Numbered from the stretch's first letter, positions 36,401 to 45,245 are shown. The stretch is 64,000 nucleotides of DNA from an uncultured Lachnospiraceae bacterium (GCA_910587105.1 CAJUMB010000013.1:1-64000), one strand, 5' to 3'. Numbers and translations are program-made. The notes: generated from the letters alone by a model not told the origin.

Positions 36401-36796
36401 TCTGTGATGGTGGTGCTGATTGTATCGGCAGGGATGCTGGCGTTTGTGGTACTCTATAATCTGAACAACATTAATATCACTGAGAGAAAGCGGGAGCTGG
36501 CAACACTGAAAGTGCTGGGATTTTTCGACGGCGAAGTGTCGGCCTATGTGTACCGGGAAAATGTGCTGCTCACGGTAATTGGTGCGGCTGTGGGCTCTTT
36601 TCTTGGTATCCTGCTCCATCGGTTTGTGATTGTCACTGTGGAGGTGGACGCCGCCATGTTCGGCCGGAATATTTACTGGCCCAGCTTTGTCTACAGCGCA
36701 CTGTTTACAGTGGGGTTCTCTGCGTTTGTAAATATGGTTATGTATTTTAAACTGAAAAAGATCGATATGGTGGAATCGTTAAAGAGTGTGGAGTAA
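33404..36796 (+). CDS. FtsX-like ABC permease with long coiled-coil insert
   Basis: 1130 residues. TM helix 1 is near 18-40. An extracytoplasmic domain follows. Residues about 250-565 form an extended coiled coil made of imperfect Glu/Lys/Ala/Gln heptads and decapeptide-like units (ELADGEKELADG, RRQLSDGRLQQQN). Two FtsX modules carry the remaining helices (about 605-720 and 1000-1125). The insert is about 300 residues long and would project from the cell. The start is GTG after AGGAG. Such giant permeases occur widely in Firmicutes; some relate to the YhgE/Pip or cell-wall hydrolase activation themes, but the substrate here is unknown. Confidence 0.88.
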   Translation: MKKALRKDFFMDIKKSFARFISIFFIVALGVAFFSGIQAASPDMRYSGDSYYDETNLMDLRVMGTLGLTDEDLEALNQVKGVELAEGGYALDVLSGEKGSQQVIHLESLGGSINKLSVIDGRMPEKKGECLIDSQLAGQGAFQVGSEVVFETEDDEDSVLKQKSYTIVGTCSSPMYISFARGHTTLGSGEVSGYAYVTEDNFDQEVYTVAYLLAKGAREQVSYTELYENLVKKVQSRVEGIEEERCQLRYDSVRGEAQQELADGEKELADGRRKARRELADAKKELSDARKKLEDGKAEYEDGVRQLSDAEQKLADGRRQLSDGRLQQQNGTAQLEAARNTLNSQQAQLNSSQAQTDQGYAQWNASKHEFDQKEQEYNSGAAQYEQGAAALAQAKQQLAQQKNAYAQLEAAGMGDEQTRLQLEAAEAQLAQQEQALEASRTQLAQAKVQLDNGRRELEAAKNQLDDAQAQIDSGVSQLSSARAQLDSQQASLNAAAEEINRQEVQLSNAERQIAENEQKLKDAKEEIEKNEKKLKDGEADYKKARKEVKKELADGEAEIADAREKIASIEKPKWYVDDRSVLPEHSDYGDNADRIRNIGRVFPVLFFLVAALISLTTMTRMVEEERTLIGTLKALGYGKGAIAAKYLGYALLATLSGSIFGVLIGQKILPYIIITAYRIMYHQMPTVEIPYQVRYAMIGSVAAVACTLLATFSACRKELMETPASLMRPAAPKEGKRVLLERIPFLWKHLNFTWKSTVRNLFRYKKRFFMTIIGIGGCTALMLVGFGLQDSIMDIGALQYGQLQHFEATVLQDEDASQEEKAQLKELLETDHRVEKSVQVYFQNMTASGEKKRLDVYLIVPEKTERFSEMVTLRERLDGEEYRLEDAGVVISEKTAKLLDVKEGDSIELSVEDGVSGQVLIGRICENYMSHYMYMTPESFREFFGEEPDCKDSLVIFQDEYQNRQEEIGRDILASPAALSISYTGSIADQLEKMLSSLDSVMVVLIVSAGMLAFVVLYNLNNINITERKRELATLKVLGFFDGEVSAYVYRENVLLTVIGAAVGSFLGILLHRFVIVTVEVDAAMFGRNIYWPSFVYSALFTVGFSAFVNMVMYFKLKKIDMVESLKSVE

Positions 36797-36841
36797 AAAT
36801 CGATAAGGAACGGCAGAGTTCCTAAATGCGGGAATGAATGT

Positions 36842-37078
36842 ATGAAACGGATTATGAGAAATGACACAGTGGAGCTTGTGCTGGAGGAAAAGAGCCGGAA
36901 GGTCTTCGGCAGGACAGACAGGGATTCTTTTTATACAGGAGTAAAGTTGTCTAAAGATTTGGAGTTGAATCAGTTTGTGCTGGATTTTCTGCTGGAGGCC
37001 CACACCAGGATTAAGCAGAGTGAGGATGTGTTGGAGGGGATTTTCCTTGAAGAACAGGGTTATTTATCTGAAACATAA
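36842..37078 (+). CDS. Small protein paired with HipA-like kinase
   Basis: 78 residues, charged, with no membrane segment and no clear helix-turn-helix. It reads MKRIMRNDTVELVLEEKSR at the start and is mostly alpha-helical by appearance in its second half (ELNQFVLDFLLEAHTRIK). It overlaps the downstream HipA-like gene by 32 bp, so the two are probably translationally coupled. HipA kinases are often preceded by a small HTH partner (HipB), but this protein does not look like HipB. I do not recognise its family. Confidence 0.6.
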   Translation: MKRIMRNDTVELVLEEKSRKVFGRTDRDSFYTGVKLSKDLELNQFVLDFLLEAHTRIKQSEDVLEGIFLEEQGYLSET

Positions 37079-38225
37079 GAATATCACCACCGCGGCCCTT
37101 ATGGTGGACGAATGCAGCAATATTCTGGCGGTAAAGATCCGGGAGCAGACCAGGAAGCACCTGCCGGTTTCCGTGTCCGACGAGGCATCCTTGAAAACAT
37201 GGCTGATGGGGAGGGGGATTCCAGCTGCCAGAAAAGATTTTGAGAGGGATTTCGGCGGAGTTTCTTCCTTTGAATTGATGCTGAATAATCTAGGACTATC
37301 ACTGGTGGACTGTTACTGGCTGTGTCCAGGAGATTATGAGAAGTCCTGGCAGGAGGTTAACCTATATTCCAATCATTTCCGTGAGAGCTATTCCCTGGAT
37401 CTGGACAGGAAGGAAACCATAGCGGATATATACAGCAAAACAAACTTTGTCCCTAGCACATCCTTAAAGGGTGACCTGAAGAAAAAGTGGATTATCCGAA
37501 AAAACAACATTCGAAGTCTGGTGAAAGGAAACTACGGCAGCGGATGTGTGCAGTCTCTGTCAGAAGTGCTTGCATCTGAGATTCATAAACGGCAGGGGGC
37601 TGCCCATGCGCCGTATCATTTGATTCATATTTCTTCAAATGGAAGAAAACTCATTGGATGTATCTGTGACGCGTTTACCTCGGAACAAGTGGAATTTATA
37701 TCTGCGTACGAAGCGCTGGACCACGTGAAAAAGCCAAATTCTATCAGTTATTATGAGTTTTTTATAGAGTGCTGTGCCAGATTGGGCGTGGATGTGAGAG
37801 ACTTTCTGGAATACCAGATCCTGACAGATTTTGTCATCAGCAACAATGACCGGCATTTGAATAATTTTGGCCTTTTGAGAGATGCGGATTCTCTGGAGAT
37901 GATTGGAATCGCCCCTATTTTTGATTCCGGTAATTCCATGTTTTACAGCGGTGGATATATACCCGCTGGAAAAGGGCTTCTGGATTTAGATACCACGTCC
38001 TTCTTTTCGAAAGAAGTGAAATTATTAAAGCAGGTGAAGGATAGAAGCTGGGTGAATCTGGCTCTCCTGCCGGGAGAGGATTATGTGTACCGGCTGCTGA
38101 AGATAGATGCGGAGCTTTCCGAAGAACGGGTATCCCGGACTGTGGAGGCTTACAGACAGAAAATTGTTTATCTGGATGATTTTATGAACGGGGCTGATTT
38201 GTGGGATTACAAATACAGAAGATAA
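37047..38225 (+). CDS. HipA-like serine/threonine kinase
   Basis: 392 residues from the TTG at 37047, which has GGAGGGG 7 bases upstream; starts further upstream lie deep inside the preceding gene. TSLKGDLKKKWIIRKNN resembles the HipA Gly-rich/ATP-binding segment. NNDRHLNNFG is the HipA catalytic loop (N-x-DRH-x-x-N) and FDSGNSMFY the metal-binding DSG-type motif, so kinase activity looks intact. Family members phosphorylate proteins such as tRNA synthetases; the target here is unknown. It lies immediately upstream of valS, which may or may not be meaningful. Confidence 0.8.
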   Translation: MKNRVIYLKHKNITTAALMVDECSNILAVKIREQTRKHLPVSVSDEASLKTWLMGRGIPAARKDFERDFGGVSSFELMLNNLGLSLVDCYWLCPGDYEKSWQEVNLYSNHFRESYSLDLDRKETIADIYSKTNFVPSTSLKGDLKKKWIIRKNNIRSLVKGNYGSGCVQSLSEVLASEIHKRQGAAHAPYHLIHISSNGRKLIGCICDAFTSEQVEFISAYEALDHVKKPNSISYYEFFIECCARLGVDVRDFLEYQILTDFVISNNDRHLNNFGLLRDADSLEMIGIAPIFDSGNSMFYSGGYIPAGKGLLDLDTTSFFSKEVKLLKQVKDRSWVNLALLPGEDYVYRLLKIDAELSEERVSRTVEAYRQKIVYLDDFMNGADLWDYKYRR

Positions 38226-38271
38226 GCCGGGAGCAGACGGATTTTTATAGAATTTTCACGGCCCGGCCTAC

Positions 38272-38300
38272 TTGACAAATCTGGCAATCCCGACTATTAT
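38272..38300 (+). promoter_or_regulatory. Promoter of valS
   Basis: TTGACA (38272-38277), 17 bp, TATTAT (38295-38300), about 140 bp ahead of the valS ATG, leaving a long leader. Confidence 0.7.
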
Positions 38301-38345
38301 GTATTCAAACTATCAATGTTTTATAGAATAGGAATCTGGAGTAAT

Positions 38346-38383
38346 GAGTGCCCTTTGCAGCGGAAACTGCGAAAGGGCTCTTT
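38346..38383 (+). terminator. Attenuator-like hairpin in the valS leader
   Basis: GCCCTTTGCAG-cggaaa-CTGCGAAAGGGC (one bulged G) is followed by TCTTTCG. It sits between the promoter and the gene. I find no T-box consensus before it. It could be an attenuator or simply an inefficient terminator. Confidence 0.5.
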
Positions 38384-38440
38384 CGAATTTGGAGTACAAA
38401 ATAAAAATACTCAAAATCATATAGGGAGGAATTGGAACCA

Positions 38441-41095
38441 ATGGCAAAGGAACTGGCAAAAATCTATGATCCCAAGGATATAGAAGAACGGCTGTATGAG
38501 AAATGGATGAAGAACGGATATTTTCACGCAAAGGTAAATCCGGATAAGAAACCGTTTACCATTGTTATGCCGCCCCCAAATGTAACCGGGCAGCTGCATA
38601 TGGGCCATGCCCTGGATAACACCATGCAGGATATTCTCATTCGTTTTAAACGGATGCAGGGATACGAGGCCCTGTGGCAGCCTGGGACGGACCATGCGGC
38701 CATCGCCACGGAAGTGAAAGTGATTGAGAAGCTGAAAGAACAGGGAATCGAGAAGGATGATATCGGCCGGGAAGAATTTCTGAAACACGCCTGGGCGTGG
38801 AAAGAGGAATACGGCGGAAAGATTATCAATCAACTGAAGAAAATGGGATCTTCTGCAGACTGGGAGAGGGAGCGTTTTACCATGGATGAGGGCTGCTCCC
38901 AGGCAGTGGAGGAAGTGTTTGTGAAGCTGTATGAGAAGGGGTATATCTATAAAGGTTCCAGAATCATCAACTGGTGCCCTGTATGCCAGACTTCCATTTC
39001 CGACGCGGAAGTGGAACACGCAGAACAGGAAGGACATTTCTGGCATATCCGTTACCCCATTGTGGGAAGCGATGATTTTGTGGAAATCGCCACCACCCGT
39101 CCGGAAACCCTTCTGGGAGATACAGCAGTGGCAGTGAATCCCGATGATGAGCGGTATACCCACTTAATCGGCAAGACCCTGAAACTTCCCCTGACTGACC
39201 GGGAAATTCCGGTAATTGCAGATGAATATGTAGACCGGGAGTTCGGAACTGGGTGTGTAAAAATCACGCCTGCCCATGATCCCAATGATTTTGAGGTGGG
39301 GAGAAGGCATAATCTGGAAGAAATCAACATAATGAATGATGATGCCACCATCAATGAACAGGGAGGAAAATATGCCGGCATGGACCGGTATGAGGCAAGG
39401 AAAGCCATGGTGGCGGACCTGGAGGCTCAGGGTCTTTTGGTGAAAGTGGAAAAACACATGCACAATGTGGGAACCCACGATAGGTGCAAAACCACGGTGG
39501 AGCCTATGATCAAACCCCAGTGGTTTGTGAAAATGGGCGAGATGGCAAAAGCGGCCATAGAGGTTCTGGGCAAAGACAGTCTGGAGTTTGTGCCGGAAAG
39601 ATTTGACAAAATATATCTTCACTGGCTGGAAAATATCCGGGATTGGTGTATTTCCCGGCAGCTCTGGTGGGGGCACAGGATTCCCGCTTACTATTGTGAA
39701 GAATGCGGGGAAGTGGTGGTTGCAAAAGGGGGGATGCCTGAAAAGTGTCCCAAGTGCGGCTGTACTCATCTGAGACAGGATGAGGACACACTGGATACCT
39801 GGTTCAGCTCTGCCCTGTGGCCTTTCTCTACTCTGGGATGGCCAGAAGCAACACCGGAGCTGGAATATTTCTACCCCACAGATGTGCTGGTGACAGGGTA
39901 TGATATTATCTTTTTCTGGGTGATTCGTATGGTATTTTCCGCTCTGGAGCAGACAGGGAAAGCACCGTTTCATCATGTGCTCATCCACGGACTGATCCGG
40001 GATTCCCAGGGGCGCAAGATGAGCAAATCCCTGCAGAACGGCATTGACCCTCTGGAGGTTATTGATAAGTACGGGGCGGATGCCCTGCGTCTGACATTGG
40101 TCACTGGAAATGCTCCGGGAAACGATATGCGTTTCTACTGGGAGAAAGTGGAGGCCAGCCGGAATTTTGCCAATAAAGTGTGGAATGCGTCCCGGTTTAT
40201 TATGATGAATATAGAGGGAAAAAGTTTTGAGAAACCGGAGCGGTTTCATCTGAAGCCTGCAGACAGGTGGATTCTGCATAAATTAAATGTATTGATCAGA
40301 GAAGTGACCGATAACATGGAGCGGTATGAACTGGGTATTGCGGTGCAGAACGTGTATGATTTTATCTGGGACGAGTTCTGCGACTGGTATCTGGAGATGG
40401 CGAAAGTGAGAATCTGGAAAGCGGAATATGACCAGGATTCTGCGGATTACGCCATGTGGACTCTTCGCACGGTGCTCACCCAGGCGTTAAAGCTTCTCCA
40501 TCCGTTTATGCCCTTTGTCACGGAAGAAATTTACTGTACCCTGCTGCCCGAAGAAGAGTCCATTATGATTTCCCAGTGGCCCACAGTACAGGAAGAATGG
40601 GATTTCCCGCTGTATGCGCCTGTGGTGGAATCTGTGAAAGAGGCTGTACGGGGAGTGAGAAATATCCGTGCAGAGATGAATGTGCCTCATAATAAAAAGA
40701 CAAAAGTCTATATTGTAGGCGCCGATGACCAGGCATGTGAGATGTACGAATTGATGAAACAGTCTTACCAGAATTTCCTCAGCGCATCAAAAATACGGGT
40801 GCAGTCCAGCAGACAGGGCATTCCGGAGGACGCCGTATCCATTGTGGTATCTAACGCAGTGGTATATCTGCCTTTGGATGAACTGGTGGATCTGGAAAAG
40901 GAGAAAGAACGTCTGCAAAAAGAAGAAAAACGTCTGACAAAAGAAATTGCCCGTGCAGAGGGGATGCTGAATAATCCCAATTTTGTCAATAAGGCTCCAG
41001 AAAAGAAAATACAGGAGGAACGGGAGAAACTGCAGAAATATCAGGATATGATGGCCAAGGTACGGCAGCAGCTGGAACAGATGAAACGTTCTTAA
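38441..41095 (+). CDS. valS: Valyl-tRNA synthetase
   Basis: 884 residues, normal for Firmicute ValRS. The class I signatures are [14 protein letters not shown] (HIGH) and [11 protein letters not shown] (KMSKS). A CP1 editing insert (about 190-350), a zinc-binding CxxC...CPKCGC segment near 430-445 and a C-terminal coiled coil ([20 protein letters not shown]) are all in the expected order. It charges tRNA-Val in the cytosol. ATG 38441 follows GGGAGG by 11 bases; the in-frame TTG at 38432 is too close to that site. Confidence 0.97.
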   Translation: MAKELAKIYDPKDIEERLYEKWMKNGYFHAKVNPDKKPFTIVMPPPNVTGQLHMGHALDNTMQDILIRFKRMQGYEALWQPGTDHAAIATEVKVIEKLKEQGIEKDDIGREEFLKHAWAWKEEYGGKIINQLKKMGSSADWERERFTMDEGCSQAVEEVFVKLYEKGYIYKGSRIINWCPVCQTSISDAEVEHAEQEGHFWHIRYPIVGSDDFVEIATTRPETLLGDTAVAVNPDDERYTHLIGKTLKLPLTDREIPVIADEYVDREFGTGCVKITPAHDPNDFEVGRRHNLEEINIMNDDATINEQGGKYAGMDRYEARKAMVADLEAQGLLVKVEKHMHNVGTHDRCKTTVEPMIKPQWFVKMGEMAKAAIEVLGKDSLEFVPERFDKIYLHWLENIRDWCISRQLWWGHRIPAYYCEECGEVVVAKGGMPEKCPKCGCTHLRQDEDTLDTWFSSALWPFSTLGWPEATPELEYFYPTDVLVTGYDIIFFWVIRMVFSALEQTGKAPFHHVLIHGLIRDSQGRKMSKSLQNGIDPLEVIDKYGADALRLTLVTGNAPGNDMRFYWEKVEASRNFANKVWNASRFIMMNIEGKSFEKPERFHLKPADRWILHKLNVLIREVTDNMERYELGIAVQNVYDFIWDEFCDWYLEMAKVRIWKAEYDQDSADYAMWTLRTVLTQALKLLHPFMPFVTEEIYCTLLPEEESIMISQWPTVQEEWDFPLYAPVVESVKEAVRGVRNIRAEMNVPHNKKTKVYIVGADDQACEMYELMKQSYQNFLSASKIRVQSSRQGIPEDAVSIVVSNAVVYLPLDELVDLEKEKERLQKEEKRLTKEIARAEGMLNNPNFVNKAPEKKIQEEREKLQKYQDMMAKVRQQLEQMKRS

Positions 41096-41096
41096 T

Positions 41097-43109
41097 ATGG
41101 AGGTGTTTTTTATTAAGGGCATTACCATTACAAGTGCAAGACTGAATAAAATCTCACTGCCGCTGCAAATGCTGGCGGTTCTGCTGGGATATTACGTGAT
41201 TGAAGCCATTTCCAGGCACTCTCTGAGGGATGCGTTTTACTTTGCGAGGGAAAAACCGCTGGTATTTCTTTACAATGCCGGGTTGATTTTTGTAACTACC
41301 TTGGTGGTGTATCTGGTGCGAAGGCGGGTGTTTGTGCGGGTGCTTCTGGTAATTTTCTGGATGGGGCTGGGGATTATCAACGGGGTGCTGCTCTCCCAGA
41401 GGGTGACGCCCTTTACCGGGCCCGACCTGCATTTGATCACCGATGCTTTGAAAATCGCCAATCGATATCTGCCCATGGTGGGCATGGTGATTGTGGTGAT
41501 ACTGATGGCTATAGCTTTTTTTGGCCTGGCGCTGCTGTTTTTTAAAGCACCCAGATATGAGGGGAAGCTTTATTACCGTTATAATGTTCCCCTGATTCTT
41601 GTGGCGGTGGCAGCCTTCGCAGGTGCCACAAACCTTGCTCTGGAAAAACGGGTTCTTTCCAATTATTTTGGAAATATTGCGTTTGCCTATGAGGACTATG
41701 GATATCCGTACTGTCTGGCCACTACTATATTTAATACGGGTATTAACTGTCCTCCGGAGTATTCCCAGTCATCGATTCAGGCGATTATGAGGGAAGAAGA
41801 CCGGCTGGCACAGACAGACACAGATGATCTGCCCAATATTATATTTCTGCAGCTGGAATCTTTTTTCGACCCTTATATGGTAAATTATCTGAAACTTTCA
41901 GAAGACCCCATTCCAAACTTCCGCCGTATGATGAAGGAGTATTCTTCAGGGTATTACCGGGTTCCTTCCGTGGGGGCGGGAACTGCCAATACAGAATTCG
42001 AGACAATTACCGGAATGAGCCTGCGCTATTTTGGACCGGGTGAGTATCCGTACAAGAGTATTCTGAAAGAAACTACCTGTGAGAGCGCTCCGTTCGTGCT
42101 GAAACAACTGGGGTATACCACCCATGCGGTTCACAACAATGAGGCCAATTTCTATGGGAGAAGGTCCATTTTTCCCAATTTGGGTTTTGACACGTTTACC
42201 TCAGAAGAATACATGGAGGAGGAAGACGACCACACACCTCTGGGATGGGTCCGGGACCGGGTGCTCACACAGTCTATTATGGACTGTTTGGAATCCAGTG
42301 AGGGCAGGGATTATATCTATACGATTTCTGTGCAGGGACATGGGGATTATCCGGAGGAGCCTATTCTGGAAGACCCGCAGATTACGGTCAGCGGCTCGGC
42401 CACAGAAGAACAGAATTATAAATGGGAATATTATGTCAATGAGATTCATGAGATGGATGAATTCATCCAGGAACTGACAGAGGAGCTGGAGGAACTGGGA
42501 GAGCCGGTGGTGCTGGTCATGTATGGGGATCATCTGCCCACCATGGGGCTGGAAGTAAGGGATATGAAAAATCGGTACCTGTTCCAGACTCAGTATGTGA
42601 TCTGGGACAATATGGGCTTGAAGAAAAAGGATGAGAATCTGGCCGCCTATCAGATCGCTGCGGAATTGTTCCAGAGGCTGGGTATCTTTGAGGGAAATGT
42701 GTTCCGGTATCATCAGGTCAGGAAAAACACGAAAAATTATCAGGTGGACCTGGAGCTTCTGCAGTATGATATTTTGTATGGGGAACAGTATGTGTATGAG
42801 GGACGAAGTCCGTTTCGGGCAGCCCGGATGCGGATGGGAATATACGATGCCACATTGGATGCTGTGCGCCCGGCTCCTGGGCTGAAGAACAGTTCGTATA
42901 TTATTGGGACCCATTTTACCCCCTCCAGCGAGGTTATGATCAACGGGGAATATGTGGAGACGAATTATCTGAATCCCACCACCCTTTTGATCAGTGAGTA
43001 TGAGTTTGATAAGATGGATAAAGTGAAGGTGGTACAGCGCAGCAACAGTTCTACCAGGAAGGCGCTGAGTTCTACTTATGAGAGGTATTATTCTGTGCTG
43101 AAGCAGTAG
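41097..43109 (+). CDS. LtaS-like membrane sulfatase-fold protein (phosphoglycerol transferase family)
   Basis: 670 residues. About five N-terminal TM helices (20-200) precede an extracytoplasmic sulfatase-fold domain. The likely nucleophile is T296 in GAGTANTEFE; metal ligands include PNIIFLQLESFFD (Glu), GHGDYP and MYGDHLPTMG. This is the lipoteichoic-acid synthase/phosphoglycerol transferase fold. The C-terminal roughly 90 residues (after about 580) form an extra beta domain of TIG-like appearance, not present in plain LtaS. The only ATG near the 5' end is at 41097, yet the best Shine-Dalgarno (GGAGGTG, 41098-41104) overlaps it. An ATT at 41112 sits at the ideal distance. The product is probably a polyglycerolphosphate-type polymer or modified glycan. 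Confidence 0.85.
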   Translation: MEVFFIKGITITSARLNKISLPLQMLAVLLGYYVIEAISRHSLRDAFYFAREKPLVFLYNAGLIFVTTLVVYLVRRRVFVRVLLVIFWMGLGIINGVLLSQRVTPFTGPDLHLITDALKIANRYLPMVGMVIVVILMAIAFFGLALLFFKAPRYEGKLYYRYNVPLILVAVAAFAGATNLALEKRVLSNYFGNIAFAYEDYGYPYCLATTIFNTGINCPPEYSQSSIQAIMREEDRLAQTDTDDLPNIIFLQLESFFDPYMVNYLKLSEDPIPNFRRMMKEYSSGYYRVPSVGAGTANTEFETITGMSLRYFGPGEYPYKSILKETTCESAPFVLKQLGYTTHAVHNNEANFYGRRSIFPNLGFDTFTSEEYMEEEDDHTPLGWVRDRVLTQSIMDCLESSEGRDYIYTISVQGHGDYPEEPILEDPQITVSGSATEEQNYKWEYYVNEIHEMDEFIQELTEELEELGEPVVLVMYGDHLPTMGLEVRDMKNRYLFQTQYVIWDNMGLKKKDENLAAYQIAAELFQRLGIFEGNVFRYHQVRKNTKNYQVDLELLQYDILYGEQYVYEGRSPFRAARMRMGIYDATLDAVRPAPGLKNSSYIIGTHFTPSSEVMINGEYVETNYLNPTTLLISEYEFDKMDKVKVVQRSNSSTRKALSSTYERYYSVLKQ

Positions 43110-43161
43110 AGGTGATTTCCAGACGGATGCCGTCAGATGGGGCGGTGTGCCCCCCTTGAAT

Positions 43162-43198
43162 GACGCCAGAGGGCGCACCTGCCTGCCCGCCTGGCGTC
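43162..43198 (+). terminator. GC-rich hairpin after the LtaS-like gene
   Basis: GACGCCAG pairs with CTGGCGTC over a 21-base GC-rich loop region, with no clear T-tract. It marks the boundary between GC-rich upstream sequence and the AT-richer accessory island. Confidence 0.4.
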
Positions 43199-43289
43199 TG
43201 GGTGTTTGGAAAAGGCTGGGAGGGGAAATTTTAATATATAGAGGATTTGGTGAGTGGAGGTGCCGTAGAGGACGAGAGAGAAAGCAGAA

Positions 43290-43898
43290 GTGCTGAAGGA
43301 ATTGGATGATTTGATTGAACGGATATTATTGGTTTATGAAGATGTTTCCGGGCAATGGGTGAAAAGTGAAAAATATTTACGGGTAAATTTGAAGAAAACC
43401 TGTGTTTCCAGGGTACAGAAAGAATCTGGGATTTTAGATTTGATTTGGGCGTATCGGAATTTTATTGAGGATAACGGAGTGATTGCCAATACAGCTTTCG
43501 AACTTAGTGGATTCAGGCAGACGATAAGTATACGTATAAAAACTCAGAATTCAATTGAGTATAAAATAGAAAAATATATATTTTCTCGTGAAAAAGGAAT
43601 GGTGCCAGTTAATAAATGCTTGAATGATTTGGTTGGAATAAGAGTTTTTATTTCGGATGATGTTTCACACAAGAATATTCGAGAACATATAGATGATAGT
43701 TATCCAAAACTAAAATGTATTGATTCATCAAAAGATGATTATATAGCGACACATATTTATTTTAAAACTGATAATTTTTCTTTTCCATGGGAATTGCAGA
43801 TTTGGAGAACTGAAGATAGGGAAAATAATTTGAAATCACACAAACAGTATAAACAAGAGTATATAAAATGGGAAAATTCTGGTGGAAGGGATGTGTGA
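43290..43898 (+). CDS. RelA/SpoT-domain short alarmone synthetase, probable toxSAS toxin
   Basis: 202 residues, a synthetase domain alone with no hydrolase or regulatory domains. Conserved RelA/SpoT synthetase positions are visible: R82 and K84 (SIRIKTQNS), K92, D113 with G116 and R118 (LNDLVGIRVF), Y151 and H155 (DDYIATHI) and E168/Q170 (WELQIWRT). It should transfer pyrophosphate from ATP to a nucleotide or, as in some toxSAS enzymes, to tRNA. The GTG start has GAGAG 9 bases upstream; an in-frame stop lies at 43266. It overlaps or abuts the Panacea-domain gene, the known layout of toxSAS-antitoxin operons. The domain assignment is by motif pattern. Confidence 0.7.
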   Translation: MLKELDDLIERILLVYEDVSGQWVKSEKYLRVNLKKTCVSRVQKESGILDLIWAYRNFIEDNGVIANTAFELSGFRQTISIRIKTQNSIEYKIEKYIFSREKGMVPVNKCLNDLVGIRVFISDDVSHKNIREHIDDSYPKLKCIDSSKDDYIATHIYFKTDNFSFPWELQIWRTEDRENNLKSHKQYKQEYIKWENSGGRDV

Positions 43899-43899
43899 G

Positions 43900-44646
43900 A
43901 TGGTCAGGCATATTATTATTTTAAGCAGTTCTTATTCGAAAGGGCAGAGAATTGCTCTGGATATGGTGGTATCTGATAGAAGAGAGGTTGACATTTTTCA
44001 GCAAAAAGTAAAAAGAATAAAAGATGAATGCGGGGAAGACACTTCCATATCCATACATTCCATTGCGGCGCCCTCTGCAGATTGGAGCGCGGTTGAGAAA
44101 GAAGACAATTTTTTCGAAAATGTTTTAGTGATAGAAACAGTAGAAGAGTTTATCAGCCTCATTCAAATAGACCGGAAATTGTCCGGAGTAGATGTAGCGA
44201 GATATATTATAGGACAGATGTCGTGTACACATTTGAAACTGCAGAAGCTGGTGTACTATTGTTATGCAGATTATCTCTGCCGGACGCAGGAGAGATTGTT
44301 TGAGGATGAAATCTATGCATTTGCTCTGGGGCCTGTGGTCAAAAGTGTGAGGGAAAAGTTTAAAGAATTTCGGTATATTGACAGCGGCGATGAGGGGATG
44401 ATTGAAGAGAGACCAGCCCTTAGAATGCCGGTAAAAAGCAGGATCTTGTTTGCGGAAAAAGGCCTTCAGAAACTGCGGTCTATTGATGAGACTATAGAAG
44501 CGTATGGAGGGTTTCATGCAGGGCAATTGGTGGAACTGACGCATAGAGAGGGAACACCCTGGGATGCTGTTTATGATAAAACCACGGTGCAGATTGTCCC
44601 GGATAAGGTTATATGGGAACGGCATTGTGTGGAAAAGAAGATATGA
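43900..44646 (+). CDS. Panacea (DUF4065/SocA-like) domain protein, probable antitoxin
   Basis: 248 residues from ATG 43900, which lies one base after the toxin's stop; GTG 43882 and ATG 43891 are alternatives that would overlap it. The C-terminal 150 residues hold the Panacea/DUF4065 pattern: THLKLQKLVYYCYADYL, FEDEIYAFALGPVVKSV and HREGTPWDAVY. The N-terminal 95 residues (IIILSSSYSKGQRIALDMV onward) form a separate domain with no family I recognise. Panacea proteins are established antitoxins for many toxins including toxSAS; the N-terminal part is a likely specificity element. The tight gene coupling supports this pairing. Confidence 0.75.
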   Translation: MVRHIIILSSSYSKGQRIALDMVVSDRREVDIFQQKVKRIKDECGEDTSISIHSIAAPSADWSAVEKEDNFFENVLVIETVEEFISLIQIDRKLSGVDVARYIIGQMSCTHLKLQKLVYYCYADYLCRTQERLFEDEIYAFALGPVVKSVREKFKEFRYIDSGDEGMIEERPALRMPVKSRILFAEKGLQKLRSIDETIEAYGGFHAGQLVELTHREGTPWDAVYDKTTVQIVPDKVIWERHCVEKKI

Positions 44647-44682
44647 TATCTAAAGCGAGATAATTATGAAAGGAGCAGTCAT

Positions 44683-45228
44683 ATGGCCTTGCCAAAAGAA
44701 CACATGGCTACATCAGAGGATTACTGGAACCTGCCAGATGGCCAGCGTGCAGAATTGATTGACGGCCGGCTCTATGGAATGGCTCCGCCCAATTATATAC
44801 ATCAGAAACTTGTTTCCCAGCTGACTCGTATCATTGGAAATTATATTGCGGAAAAGGGAGGAGGCTGCGAAGTGATTCCGGCCCCGTTTGCAGTGAATCT
44901 CCATGCCGATGAAAAAACCTGGGTGGAGCCGGACATTTCTGTTATATGTGACAGCAGTAAACTGTCAGAACGGGGATGTGAAGGGCCGCCGGATTGGATT
45001 ATTGAAGTGGTATCTCCAATCAGCACACGGAATGATTATATTACAAAATTGCTTCAATACCGCGGGGCCAAAGTGCGGGAATATTGGATTGTGAATCCTA
45101 TGAGAAGCGTTGTACAAACATATATTTTTGAGGGGGAAGAAAATTCAAATCTGTTTTCTTTTGACGAAAAAATAGCAGTACAGATATTTGACAGCCTGGA
45201 AATCAGGTTTTCTGATTTGTTAAAATAG
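44683..45228 (+). CDS. Uma2-family (DUF820) PD-(D/E)XK protein
   Basis: 181 residues. The Uma2 pattern is clear: AELIDGRLYGMAPPNYIHQ, VEPDISVICD, and DWIIEVVSPISTRNDYITKL followed by YRGAKVREYWIVNP. The D/E and K-containing core is the restriction-endonuclease-like fold. Members are abundant in cyanobacteria and some Firmicutes, and their natural role is not settled (DNA cleavage or mobile-element maintenance). AAGGAG precedes the ATG. It sits 36 bp after the toxin-antitoxin pair. Confidence 0.85.
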   Translation: MALPKEHMATSEDYWNLPDGQRAELIDGRLYGMAPPNYIHQKLVSQLTRIIGNYIAEKGGGCEVIPAPFAVNLHADEKTWVEPDISVICDSSKLSERGCEGPPDWIIEVVSPISTRNDYITKLLQYRGAKVREYWIVNPMRSVVQTYIFEGEENSNLFSFDEKIAVQIFDSLEIRFSDLLK

Positions 45229-45245
45229 ATTTCAGTAAGGAACTT

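Noticed and set aside
38300..38440. T-box riboswitch ahead of valS
   Set aside because: No T-box sequence or antiterminator pattern was found by eye; recorded as a plain attenuator-like hairpin instead.
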